Shown here: piece by piece, positions 28,838-37,372 of the stretch | Position numbering within the stretch: position 1 is the stretch's first letter | How the letters are laid out: each line of letters starts with the position of its first letter | NCBI GenBank assembly: GCA_019419865.1 | Contig: JAHZIG010000001.1 | Span: 186,001 to 250,000 of the forward strand | Length of the DNA stretch: 64,000 nucleotides | Direction of reading: 5' to 3' | DNA from: Clostridiales bacterium | GTDB lineage: Bacteria > Bacillota > Clostridia > Monoglobales > Monoglobaceae | The notes under the pieces: model-generated | The model's input: the letters and a program-made list of their open reading frames with translations, nothing else | What the model was told of the DNA's origin: nothing | The model's database searches: none | Made by a program: the position numbers and the translations under genes

Positions 28838-29308
28838 TTATATTTTTACGCTTTTCCAATCTATACTATCACATAATTCTATATATTTTATAAACAACCT
28901 GACAAATTCATCAAATTCTTCTTCGCCAAAATTTTTCCTGATATAGTTCAGTCTTCTGTTATACAGTCCGTTTATGGCTTCCGCGATCTTTTCGCCGCGT
29001 TCGGTCAGCGCAAGGTACATCCTGCGTTTGTCCTCGTCGGATTTTACCTTATAGATATACCCCTTATCTTCGAGCGAAGATATGATCTGCGACACCGCCG
29101 ATTTCGTCACTCCGACCAACTCGCTTATGTCGGATACGGTCATCCGGTTCCCCAGTTCTAAGTTGCGGCTGATTATCCTCAGCGTTATGATCTCCGTTTC
29201 ATACAGATCGTTAAATTCGTCCCCGTCTAATGAATCAACCTTTATCACGCTCGGCAGCAAAACAAAAAATTTCTTGCCGATAAAATCGACTTTTTTCACA
29301 TTTCCCAC
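28838..29308 (-). CDS. MarR-family transcriptional regulator
   Basis: A 156-residue winged-helix repressor and first gene of the exporter operon. The recognition region is MTVSDISELVGVTKSAVSQIISSLEDKGYI, and the wing is KVKSDEDKRRMYLALTERGE. MarR proteins usually repress their own efflux operon and release DNA on binding a ligand. A short inverted repeat over the predicted transcription start (29361-29375) is a good candidate operator. Confidence 0.9.
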   Translation of the reverse strand: MGNVKKVDFIGKKFFVLLPSVIKVDSLDGDEFNDLYETEIITLRIISRNLELGNRMTVSDISELVGVTKSAVSQIISSLEDKGYIYKVKSDEDKRRMYLALTERGEKIAEAINGLYNRRLNYIRKNFGEEEFDEFVRLFIKYIELCDSIDWKSVKI

Positions 29309-29360
29309 TCTCCCTCTTCGGCGCGGTTCTTTCTCTCCCGCCGTCTAAATTCAAAAAAAG

Positions 29361-29375
29361 GTTAAATAACTTAAC
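29361..29375 (-). promoter_or_regulatory. Candidate MarR operator
   Basis: GTTAA-5 bases-TTAAC inverted repeat placed just downstream of the -10 box of the marR promoter, where a bound repressor would block initiation. Confidence 0.45.
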
Positions 29376-29384
29376 TAATTTTAT

Positions 29385-29413
29385 ATTATAATTGCATTAC
29401 TTCGGTTTGTCAA
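29385..29413 (-). promoter_or_regulatory. Promoter of the marR-exporter operon
   Basis: Perfect TTGACA (29408-29413) and TATAAT (29385-29390) on the minus strand with 17 bases between. Confidence 0.8.
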
Positions 29414-29500
29414 TATGAATATGTTAATATGTGGAAAATTAATATTAAATTTAGGTTAAAGTTTTCGTTCCGCCCGCGCATATTTAGCGCATACGGCGCG

Positions 29501-29527
29501 TTGACATTTGGAAAGTTATGATATAAT
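29501..29527 (+). promoter_or_regulatory. Promoter of the alcohol dehydrogenase gene
   Basis: TTGACA (29501-29506) and TATAAT (29522-29527); the 15-base spacer is shorter than optimal. Confidence 0.5.
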
Positions 29528-29585
29528 ATGTAGCTATCTTAGCGATCATAACCGTTATAAACGAAAACGGGAATTGGAGGTAAAT

Positions 29586-30755
29586 ATGGATAATTTCATT
29601 TATAACAACACCACGAAAATAATATTCGGCAAAGAGACCGAGCTTACGGCGGGCGCCGAGATCAAGAAACACGGTTCTAAAGTCCTTCTGCACTACGGCG
29701 GCGGGAGTATCAAGAAAAACGGTCTCTACGACCGGATAATCAAATCGCTTAAGGACGCGGGGGTCGAATACATAGAGCTGGGCGGGGTAAAGCCCAACCC
29801 GCGGCTGTCTCTCGTCCGAGAGGGCGCGCGTATCTGCAGGGAAAACGGCGTGGACGCTATCCTGGCGGTAGGCGGCGGCAGCGTTATAGACTCGGCTAAG
29901 GCGATAGGCATAACCGCGCTCCACGACGGCGACGCCTGGGATTTCCACGCTCGGAAAAGCGTTCCCGAAAAGTCGCTTCCGGTCGGAGTCGTTCTGACCA
30001 TCCCGGCCGCGGGGAGCGAGAGCAGCGATTGCAGCGTGATAACCAACGAGGACGGGAACATAAAACGCGGCCTGCACGCGGAGTGTATGTACCCCAAATT
30101 CGCGATAATAGACCCCGAGATATTCTATTCTCTGCCCAAAAACCAAATAGCGGCGGGATGCGCCGATATATTCGCGCATCTTGCCGAGAGGTATTTCACC
30201 AACACAAAAGGCGTCGAATTCACCGACCGCCTTATTGAGGCGACGATGAAAACGGTGATAAACAACGCGCCCAAGCTTACGGGCGGCTCCAAGGACTACG
30301 ATACCTGGGCGCAGATCGCGTGGGCGGGCTCGATAGCGCACAACAACCTGTTAAACACCGGCAGAGTCGGAGACTGGGGCTCTCACAACATCGAACACGA
30401 GCTGAGCGCGCACTACGACATGACGCACGGCGCGGGACTCGCCATAATCTTCCCGGCGTGGATGAAATACGTGTACAAACATGACGTGGACAGATTCTTC
30501 AGGTTCGCCGCGGAGGTATTCAACGTCGAACCGAACTATTTTGATAAAGAGGAGACCGCGCTCCGCGGAATAGCGGCGTTCGAAGACTTTCTGCGCTCCC
30601 TGGGACTGAGCGTGAAGCTGAGCGAAGCGGGTATAGACGACAGTAAATTCCGGCTTATGGCCGAACAGTCTGCGGAGATCGGCGGCGGCTCTCAGGGGCA
30701 TTTCGTCGAGCTGAGCGCCGACGATATAGTCAATATATATAAGCTTGCGCTTTAA
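29586..30755 (+). CDS. Iron-containing alcohol dehydrogenase (butanol dehydrogenase-like)
   Basis: NAD(P)H-dependent aldehyde/alcohol oxidoreductase of the group III Fe-ADH family, 389 residues. The start at 29586 (MDNFIYNNTTKIIFG) follows GGAGG; the upstream extension is rejected. It has GGGSVIDSAKAIG in the nucleotide-binding domain and the metal-binding C-terminal segment with HNIEHELSAHYDMTHGAGLA. It probably disposes of reducing equivalents by forming alcohols in fermentation; the exact substrate cannot be read. Confidence 0.9.
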   Translation: MDNFIYNNTTKIIFGKETELTAGAEIKKHGSKVLLHYGGGSIKKNGLYDRIIKSLKDAGVEYIELGGVKPNPRLSLVREGARICRENGVDAILAVGGGSVIDSAKAIGITALHDGDAWDFHARKSVPEKSLPVGVVLTIPAAGSESSDCSVITNEDGNIKRGLHAECMYPKFAIIDPEIFYSLPKNQIAAGCADIFAHLAERYFTNTKGVEFTDRLIEATMKTVINNAPKLTGGSKDYDTWAQIAWAGSIAHNNLLNTGRVGDWGSHNIEHELSAHYDMTHGAGLAIIFPAWMKYVYKHDVDRFFRFAAEVFNVEPNYFDKEETALRGIAAFEDFLRSLGLSVKLSEAGIDDSKFRLMAEQSAEIGGGSQGHFVELSADDIVNIYKLAL

Positions 30756-30770
30756 CTTCACATTTTCACT

Positions 30771-30812
30771 GGGTTGTCGAAAGTTTTTCTCTACTTTTGA
30801 CAGCCCTTTAAT
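30771..30812 (+). terminator. Terminator of the alcohol dehydrogenase gene
   Basis: GGGTTGTCGAAAG pairs with CTTTTGACAGCCC (one wobble in each half) and is followed by TTTAATT. Confidence 0.7.
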
Positions 30813-30891
30813 TCATGCCAAAAAATAAATGATTTCCCCGTTTATACCGGCTGACGCAGGCCAAAAAGTTTGTTTTTTTGCCTATTTCTTC

Positions 30892-30920
30892 TTGACTGTA
30901 ATTATTAAATATGATATAAT
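30892..30920 (+). promoter_or_regulatory. Promoter of the ABC exporter pair
   Basis: TTGACT (30892-30897) and TATAAT (30915-30920), spacer 17. The -10 box ends only 9 bases before the annotated ATG, so the transcript could be leaderless. Confidence 0.7.
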
Positions 30921-30929
30921 ACCATCGCT

Positions 30930-32678
30930 ATGAACGATAAAACTGCAAGAAAACAAAGAAATCACAAAAATCTTAAGAATATGGTAATATACGCGCGCAG
31001 ATATTTTCCGTGGGCGGTTTTCGCGGCCGCGGCTTCGGTGTTATGCTCATATTTGGAAGTCGAAAAGACGGACTGTCTGCGCGAGATCGTAGACGCGGCG
31101 CAGCGCGGAGATACGGCCGGGATCCTTCCGGTCTTTTTGCGCGCCCTCGTCGTTATCGGGATAATTATGCTGTCCGTCTACTTTACCCGTTACGCGGCGG
31201 GAAGATTCTCGACCGGGATAATCAGGGATATCAAGCTCGACAGCGCCAAAAAGGTCGAAAGCCTGCCGATGAGCTACATGACCTCCAACCGGAGCGGGGA
31301 GATCCTGTCTAAAATGAGTTCGGACGCGAATACGGTCCAGGGATTTATGGAGGGCGACTTTATACAGCTTATGCAGCTGCCGTTTTCGTTTATATTCTAC
31401 ACGATATATCTGATTACGCTAAACCCGCTCCTCTTCCTGCTTTGCTTTATTACGGTCCCGATCCTGGTCCCGCTCGGCGCAAGCTTTTCCATCCCGTTTA
31501 AGAGCGGCTCCAAAAAATACATGAAATATCTCGGCATGGTCAGCAACACGGTCGCGGATATGGCGGGCGGTATCGCGGTAGTAAAATCGTATAATCTTGA
31601 GGATACTTTCTCGAGCAGATATAACAGCGGGATAAAACGCGCCACCGATATGGCGCTCAGCAACGACAAGTATCAATACAAGGGCTCGGCTGTTTTTATG
31701 CTCGCCCGCAACATACCCACGCTCATCTGCCTGATCGCGGGCGGATATATGTGCTTCAGGGGCGAATTTACGCTCGGCTCGCTGGTCGCGTTTTCGACCC
31801 TGCTCACTCAGACGCTCTCGCCGCTCATGCGCGCCTCGTCGATGTTTTTCAACCTAAGGTACGCGTCCGCGGCGGCGGATAGGGTGTTCTCGATCATAAA
31901 CGAGCCTTCCGAACCGGAGGGCGACGCGGTCCTGACCGAACTCCCGGACGGCGTTGCGGCGGTAAGTTTCAAGGACGTAAGCTTTAGCTACGAGGAAGAT
32001 AAGCCGGTCTTAAAAGGGATCGCCCTCGATATCCAAAAAGGCGAAACGGTCGGCTTCGCGGGGGCGAGCGGCTGCGGCAAGAGCACGCTTTTGGGGCTTG
32101 TCTGCGGCTTTTACCGCCCGACCGGAGGGAAAATACTCATAGGCGGCGTCGATCTAAACGACAGCTCTTTAAAGTCCACGCGCGGACTGATCTCGTACGT
32201 CTCGCAGGAGGCGTATCTGTTCCCTATATCCATCTACGACAATATCGCTATGGGTAAGGAGAACGCTACCAGGGAAGAGGTGATCGCGGCCGCTAAGGCG
32301 GCGTACGCGCACGATTTCATAACGGAGACCGAAAACGGCTACGACACGGTCGTCGGAGAGCGCGGCTGCCGTCTCTCGGGAGGACAGATACAGCGTATCT
32401 CGATAGCCCGCGCCATGCTCAAGAACGCGCCTATCCTGCTTTTGGACGAAGCGACTTCGGCGCTGGACGTCAAGGCGGAGGCGGAAGTTCAACAGGCGCT
32501 CGATAACTTAAGCGACGGAAAGACCGTTTTGGTCGTCGCGCACAGGCTCTCGACGATAATGAACGCGGACAGGATAGCGGTAGTACAAGACGGCGTTATA
32601 TGCGAATGCGGAACGCACGACGAATTGATGAAGCGCGGCGGCGCGTACGCGGCGCTCCAGAATAAGGGAAACGCATGA
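30930..32678 (+). CDS. ABC exporter, fused permease-ATPase (subunit 1)
   Basis: Type I (MsbA/BmrCD-like) half-transporter of 582 residues with six membrane helices (about 20-320) and a C-terminal ATPase. Walker A is GASGCGKSTL, the signature LSGGQIQR and Walker B ILLLDEATSALD. No ribosome-binding site precedes the ATG, which lies 9 bases after the -10 box; a leaderless mRNA or a downstream start near residue 18 are the alternatives. It is 32 bases upstream of a second half-transporter, so the two probably form a heterodimer exporting drugs, lipids or peptides. Confidence 0.92.
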   Translation: MNDKTARKQRNHKNLKNMVIYARRYFPWAVFAAAASVLCSYLEVEKTDCLREIVDAAQRGDTAGILPVFLRALVVIGIIMLSVYFTRYAAGRFSTGIIRDIKLDSAKKVESLPMSYMTSNRSGEILSKMSSDANTVQGFMEGDFIQLMQLPFSFIFYTIYLITLNPLLFLLCFITVPILVPLGASFSIPFKSGSKKYMKYLGMVSNTVADMAGGIAVVKSYNLEDTFSSRYNSGIKRATDMALSNDKYQYKGSAVFMLARNIPTLICLIAGGYMCFRGEFTLGSLVAFSTLLTQTLSPLMRASSMFFNLRYASAAADRVFSIINEPSEPEGDAVLTELPDGVAAVSFKDVSFSYEEDKPVLKGIALDIQKGETVGFAGASGCGKSTLLGLVCGFYRPTGGKILIGGVDLNDSSLKSTRGLISYVSQEAYLFPISIYDNIAMGKENATREEVIAAAKAAYAHDFITETENGYDTVVGERGCRLSGGQIQRISIARAMLKNAPILLLDEATSALDVKAEAEVQQALDNLSDGKTVLVVAHRLSTIMNADRIAVVQDGVICECGTHDELMKRGGAYAALQNKGNA

Positions 32679-32710
32679 TTTAGACCAAAGCGAAAGGAGG
32701 AGTCGGCGGA

Positions 32711-34438
32711 ATGAATGTGATACGCGGCCTGAAAAGCTGTTTTTCTCTGATGGGCAGATTTAAATATATGTACTGGATCACGCTGGTCTTGGACGTCGGG
32801 CTGTCCTTTTTGGGCGATATGCTCATAGCGCTGGTCAACAGAGACGTGGTCAACTCGGTCACCTCTATGGATCTCGACTCGTTCAAGGCGGCGATCTTTA
32901 TCGGGATAGCCGCGGTCGCGGTATTCCTGGCGAGCGTCTTGAGCCGTTTTTTCAACATGCGCTCTATCAGATACATAATGTACGACATGCGCCGCGATCT
33001 GTTCCGGCATATGGAATTTCTGCCGGTGGAATACTACGACAAGAACCACAGCGCCGACAGCATATTCAGGCTGAACAGCAACGTCGAGAACATGAAACAG
33101 GCCTACACAAACCACTGTCCCAACTTCATGACCGCAATAGTGGGCGGCGCCGCTTCCTGCGTATTTATACTCGCCATGGATCTTAGGATAGGACTTCTCT
33201 CGCTGATAACCTGCGCGCTCACGGTGATAATCAACGTAAAATACGCCGCGTCTCTGCGCGAGCTGGGCGGCAGGATACAGCGGAGCGAGTCGGCGCTCCT
33301 GAGCCGCCTGTCCGATCTGGTCGCGGGGTTTCGGGTGATAAAGCTGTTCGATTCGGGCGGAGCCGCCGTAGACAGATACGAGCGCGCGAACTCCGAGACC
33401 GCCGCGCTCAGGATAAAGAGGATCTCGAGGATCGGAACGCTGAGCAGTATCAGCAACCTGCTCAACTTTTTAAACAACTTCGTCCTGATCGCGATCGGCG
33501 CGGTCATGGCGGCTATGGGCACGACCGACTTCGGAACCGTCTTCGCCATCCTGACCGTGCAGAGCAACGTCAGCAGTATGCTGCTGAATTTCGGGACTTC
33601 GTGGGGCATGATGCAGGAATCGGTCGCGGCGGCCGATATAATCCACGAGGTCTGGGATACGAACAAGGAATCCGACGCCGTAACCGAGAACATGGAAATC
33701 GGAAGTCCGGACGCCTACATAGAATTTAAGGACGTACGCTTCAGCTACGGCGACGGCGCGCCCGTTATAGACGGACTCAGTTTTAAGGTAAAAAGGAATA
33801 CGACGGCCGCGCTCGCGGGACCGAGCGGCGGCGGAAAGAGCACGGTCGTAAAGCTGATCCCCAAGTTCTACAAGATCGACTCGGGAGCTATATACATAGG
33901 CGGCGAGAACATAGATTCCATACCTCTCGGCGAGCTTAGAAATATGCTCTCCTACGTGCCTCAGGACGCGTACCTCTTCGACGCGAGCGTCAAGGAGAAC
34001 ATAGCCTGCGGAAAGCCGGGCGCGACCGACGCCGAGATAATCGAGGCCGCGAAGTCGGCGAACGCCCACGAGTTTATATCGAACCTCTCAAACGGCTACG
34101 ACACCGTAGTCGGCGAACGCGGCGAGACGCTCTCGGGCGGTCAGCGGCAGAGGATAGCCATCGCGAGGGCTTTTCTTAAAAACGCGCCCATACTCCTGCT
34201 CGACGAGGCGACCTCGGCGCTCGATACCGAGAACGAGGCCATAGTCCAAAAGAGCATAGAAGCGCTCATGAAGAACCGCACGGTGATAGTTATCGCCCAC
34301 CGCCTGTCCACGATCGAGAACGCGGACGTTATATACGTCGTAAAGGACGGACGTATAGTCCAGTCCGGAACGCACGACGAGCTTAAAGGCGAGGCCGGGA
34401 TATACCGCGAGCTGGTCGCGCTCAGCGAGAAGAGATAG
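32711..34438 (+). CDS. ABC exporter, fused permease-ATPase (subunit 2)
   Basis: Partner of the preceding gene; 575 residues, six-helix membrane domain and ATPase with Walker A GPSGGGKSTV, signature LSGGQRQR and Walker B ILLLDEATSALD. AAAGGAGG lies upstream of the ATG. Both subunits appear to have intact nucleotide-binding motifs, and I did not see an obviously degenerate catalytic site. Substrate unknown. Confidence 0.92.
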   Translation: MNVIRGLKSCFSLMGRFKYMYWITLVLDVGLSFLGDMLIALVNRDVVNSVTSMDLDSFKAAIFIGIAAVAVFLASVLSRFFNMRSIRYIMYDMRRDLFRHMEFLPVEYYDKNHSADSIFRLNSNVENMKQAYTNHCPNFMTAIVGGAASCVFILAMDLRIGLLSLITCALTVIINVKYAASLRELGGRIQRSESALLSRLSDLVAGFRVIKLFDSGGAAVDRYERANSETAALRIKRISRIGTLSSISNLLNFLNNFVLIAIGAVMAAMGTTDFGTVFAILTVQSNVSSMLLNFGTSWGMMQESVAAADIIHEVWDTNKESDAVTENMEIGSPDAYIEFKDVRFSYGDGAPVIDGLSFKVKRNTTAALAGPSGGGKSTVVKLIPKFYKIDSGAIYIGGENIDSIPLGELRNMLSYVPQDAYLFDASVKENIACGKPGATDAEIIEAAKSANAHEFISNLSNGYDTVVGERGETLSGGQRQRIAIARAFLKNAPILLLDEATSALDTENEAIVQKSIEALMKNRTVIVIAHRLSTIENADVIYVVKDGRIVQSGTHDELKGEAGIYRELVALSEKR

Positions 34439-34570
34439 AACTTTCGCCTCTTCGCCGCGCGGCTGTAAATATTGCACAACAGCAAGCGCAAACGCGGCTC
34501 GTTATTCGGTAAATAATTCGCGCGGCGGGGTTCGCGCGGCTCAAAACGGCAACAAAATAGCAAAAAGGTA

Positions 34571-34599
34571 TTGCAAAATAATTCCGCCAAGGTTATAAT
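34571..34599 (+). promoter_or_regulatory. Promoter of yajC
   Basis: TTGCAA (34571-34576) and TATAAT (34594-34599), 17 bases apart, about 30 bases before the start codon. Confidence 0.7.
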
Positions 34600-34630
34600 A
34601 GCAATATTATTTGTAATAGGAGGATAGATT

Positions 34631-34972
34631 ATGAGTCAAGAAGCTATGGCGAATTTTATGCCGATCATTATGATGGTATTGATTTTGGTAGTCTTCTACT
34701 TCATTCTGATAAGACCTCAGAAGAAGAAAGAGAAGGCGCTCCAAAACATGATCGCGGCTCTTAAGGTCGGCGACGAGATCGCCACGATAGGCGGCATCCA
34801 CGGCAAGATAACCAGGATCAAGGACAACCTTGTCTGCCTCGAGACCGGTATCGGAACGACAAAGTCTTTCATAACGATAGAAAAGAGCGCTATCAGCCGT
34901 CTCGTAAAAGAAGGCAAGGGCAAAGAAGCCGAAGTCGCTCCGTTAGAGGAGTCTGAGACCGAGGAAGCGTAA
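34631..34972 (+). CDS. yajC: Preprotein translocase accessory subunit YajC
   Basis: Small membrane protein of the Sec translocon that associates with SecDF. It has 113 residues with one membrane helix (about 8-28, PIIMMVLILVVFYFILI) followed by the family motif RPQKKKEKA and a soluble domain (VGDEIATIGGIHGKI). The C-terminal tail is acidic. In Clostridia it commonly starts the block yajC-TIGR04086-SCIFF-maturase-secDF seen here, although secDF are now separated by an accessory island. Confidence 0.95.
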   Translation: MSQEAMANFMPIIMMVLILVVFYFILIRPQKKKEKALQNMIAALKVGDEIATIGGIHGKITRIKDNLVCLETGIGTTKSFITIEKSAISRLVKEGKGKEAEVAPLEESETEEA

Positions 34973-35059
34973 CTTACGTTTTAGTAATATTTGTCTCTCG
35001 TTTAACATATCCTATACTAAGCTTTAGACTATGCAGGGGAGTTAAAAGGAGTTGACGAT

Positions 35060-35575
35060 ATGACTAACCCAAACGGTAATTCCAAAGAGATAAAGGACAT
35101 TGCGTTTTTAGGCGGCTCGGCGGACGGCGCGCAGACTGAGGATAACAAAAAAACGAGCGTTTTCCCCGTGATAAAAGGAGTGTTTGTTTCATTATTGATA
35201 ACGCTCGCGCTCCTTTTTTTGCTCTCAGTCCTCGCCGTCTATTTCACGCCGAGCGCCGAAATCCTCAGCGGCTGCGTCATAGGCGCGGCGGCTTTGTGCA
35301 TATTCATATCCGGCTACGTATCCGCTCGGATAATGCGCAAAAACGGACTTATATCCGGACTTGCCGCCGGGATCGTATACGCTTTGGTCGTTTATCTTAT
35401 AAGCGCGGCCGTATACAAACAGTTCTATTTCTCGCCGGCGATAATAGCCAACTTTATCCTGTGCGGCGGCGTGGGAGCTCTCGGCGGCGTGATTGGGATA
35501 AACAAGAGATCCTCGAAGAGAAAATCAAGCAAGAAAAAACGCTCGGGCGGCTCGGGTTCGCCTAAGAAAAAATAG
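35060..35575 (+). CDS. TIGR04086-type membrane protein
   Basis: A 171-residue protein with four predicted membrane helices (about 36-60, 68-93, 103-122, 133-150) and a Lys/Ser-rich basic tail. Position between yajC and the SCIFF precursor, size and topology match the TIGR04086 family, whose function is not known to me. AAAGGAG precedes the ATG. Confidence 0.75.
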   Translation: MTNPNGNSKEIKDIAFLGGSADGAQTEDNKKTSVFPVIKGVFVSLLITLALLFLLSVLAVYFTPSAEILSGCVIGAAALCIFISGYVSARIMRKNGLISGLAAGIVYALVVYLISAAVYKQFYFSPAIIANFILCGGVGALGGVIGINKRSSKRKSSKKKRSGGSGSPKKK

Positions 35576-35621
35576 TTCGCTATAAATTCTTATTATTTAT
35601 TGCTGAATTTTGTATTTGTAC

Positions 35622-35650
35622 TTGAAATTTGCGGCGTTTTTTGTTAGAAT
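35622..35650 (+). promoter_or_regulatory. Promoter of the SCIFF genes
   Basis: TTGAAA (35622-35627) and TAGAAT (35645-35650), spacer 17, giving the precursor gene its own transcript start. Confidence 0.55.
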
Positions 35651-35703
35651 AAGTTAGGGCATAATTTAAAACTACTTTAAACTAAAGATAGGAGACGTTT
35701 AAC

Positions 35704-35844
35704 ATGAAAAGAATAAAGACTTTAAACCAGGCGACGCTTAAGAAGAGCGCGGCGAAAGGCGGCTGCGGCGAATGCCAGACCTCGTGTCAGTCGGCTTGCA
35801 AGACCTCTTGCACCGTAGCTAACCAGAAATGCGAACAGGCGTAA
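35704..35844 (+). CDS. scfA: SCIFF ranthipeptide precursor
   Basis: A 46-residue precursor of the SCIFF (six cysteines in forty-five residues) family, a ranthipeptide conserved across Clostridia. It begins MKRIKTLNQATLKKSAAKGG (leader), followed by the core with cysteines at 21, 24, 28, 32, 36 and 43 and the conserved run GECQTSCQSACKTSC. TAGGAG lies 8 bases upstream. The next gene is its radical SAM maturase, separated by a hairpin. Mature SCIFF carries Cys-to-Thr thioether links; its cellular role is reported as signalling-related but is not settled. Confidence 0.95.
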   Translation: MKRIKTLNQATLKKSAAKGGCGECQTSCQSACKTSCTVANQKCEQA

Positions 35845-35866
35845 CCAAGATCTAAAATTTAATCAA

Positions 35867-35903
35867 GTTGGACGTCCGCCCTAATGTGGACGTCCGCTTT
35901 TGT
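35867..35903 (+). terminator. Hairpin (attenuator) between scfA and scfB
   Basis: Two copies of the self-complementary GGACGTCC (35870-35877, 35888-35895) can pair, followed by GCTTTTG. It would let far more precursor than maturase mRNA be made, as is common in RiPP operons. Confidence 0.6.
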
Positions 35904-35922
35904 GTTTAAGGAGATAAATTAG

Positions 35923-37314
35923 ATGGTACATTCATTTGAATTAAACGGCAAATATATATCGCTCGACGTAAACAGCGGCTGCGTGCACGTGGTCGATAAG
36001 CTGAGCTACGATATGATAAACGCGATCGAAAATAAGATAAACGACGACGGTTTCAAACCGACCGAAGCCGTTCCCGAATTCATAAAGGAAGGCTTTGCGG
36101 GCGAATGCGACGCAAGCGACATAGCCGAGGCTTACTCTGAGATATACGAGCTGTACAAAAACGAAACGCTCTTCTCCGACGACGTCTACTCAGGCATCGC
36201 CGTGAATATGAAAAAACAGTCGCCGGTGAAGGCGCTCTGTCTGCACATTTCTCACGACTGCAACCTGCGCTGCAAATACTGCTTCGCCGACGAGGGCGCC
36301 TACCACGCCCAGCGCGAGCTTATGAGCGCCGAGACCGGAAAGCGGGCGATGGATTTCCTGATAAAAAATTCGGGCAAGCGCAGGAATCTCGAGGTCGATT
36401 TCTTCGGCGGCGAACCGCTGATGAACTTCGACGCGGTCAAGGAGATAGTCGAGTACGCGAGGGAGCAGGAGAAGATATACGATAAGAACTTCAGGTTCAC
36501 GATAACGACCAACGGTCTGCTCCTGAGCGACGATAAGCTCGAGTACATAAACAAAGAGATGTCCAACATTGTGCTCTCGATCGACGGCAGAAAGGAAGTA
36601 AACGACCGCGTGAGATACCGCGCCGACGGCTCCGGCTCTTACGACCAGATCGTCCCCAAATTCCTCAAGGTCGCCGAGAGCAGGAACCAGGACAACTATT
36701 ACGTGCGCGGCACGTTCACGAAATACAACCTGGATTTTTCCAACGACGTTTTGCATCTTGCCGATCTCGGCTTTAAGCAGACCTCGGTCGAGCCGGTGGT
36801 GTGCGGCCCCGACGAGGACTACGCGCTGTCCGAGGAAGATCTGCCGACTATATACAAAGAATACGAAAAATTGGTCGAGGAGTATTTAAAACGGCGCAAA
36901 GAGGGGCGCGGCTTCAACTTCTTCCACTTTATGATAGACCTCGAGCAGGGTCCCTGCGTGATCAAGCGTCTCTCCGGCTGCGGCGCGGGCTGCGAGTACC
37001 TGGCCGTGGCTCCGAACGGGGATATATACCCCTGTCACCAATTTGTCGGAACGCCCGAATATAAGATGGGGAATATCTTAGACGGCGGCGAGATCGATAA
37101 AGATATAAGAAATACGTTTGAAAGCTGCAACGTGTATACAAAGCCGAAATGCAGGGACTGCTTCGCCAAATTCTATTGCAGCGGCGGCTGTATGGCCAAC
37201 GCCTGTCTGCTCAGCGGCGACATCAACCGGCCGCACGAGATAAGCTGCGACCTTGAGAGGAAGCGGGTAGAATGCAGTCTTTACGCTAAAGCGGTCGAGG
37301 CGGAGTGGGACTGA
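35923..37314 (+). CDS. scfB: SCIFF maturase (radical SAM/SPASM thioether synthase)
   Basis: Installs alpha-carbon/other thioether crosslinks in the SCIFF precursor. The 463-residue enzyme has an N-terminal RRE-like precursor-binding region (about 1-90), the radical SAM CX3CX2C cluster at Cys113, Cys117 and Cys120 (CNLRCKYC), VDFFGGEPL as the SAM-binding motif, and a C-terminal SPASM domain for auxiliary clusters (CGAGCEYLAVAPNGDIYPCH; CRDCFAKFYCSGGC). It directly follows scfA. Confidence 0.95.
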   Translation: MVHSFELNGKYISLDVNSGCVHVVDKLSYDMINAIENKINDDGFKPTEAVPEFIKEGFAGECDASDIAEAYSEIYELYKNETLFSDDVYSGIAVNMKKQSPVKALCLHISHDCNLRCKYCFADEGAYHAQRELMSAETGKRAMDFLIKNSGKRRNLEVDFFGGEPLMNFDAVKEIVEYAREQEKIYDKNFRFTITTNGLLLSDDKLEYINKEMSNIVLSIDGRKEVNDRVRYRADGSGSYDQIVPKFLKVAESRNQDNYYVRGTFTKYNLDFSNDVLHLADLGFKQTSVEPVVCGPDEDYALSEEDLPTIYKEYEKLVEEYLKRRKEGRGFNFFHFMIDLEQGPCVIKRLSGCGAGCEYLAVAPNGDIYPCHQFVGTPEYKMGNILDGGEIDKDIRNTFESCNVYTKPKCRDCFAKFYCSGGCMANACLLSGDINRPHEISCDLERKRVECSLYAKAVEAEWD

Positions 37315-37372
37315 GCCGCCTCGCCTGAAACTGAAAACATAGTCGAATCGATTCAGAAAGGGGGAACTCTCT

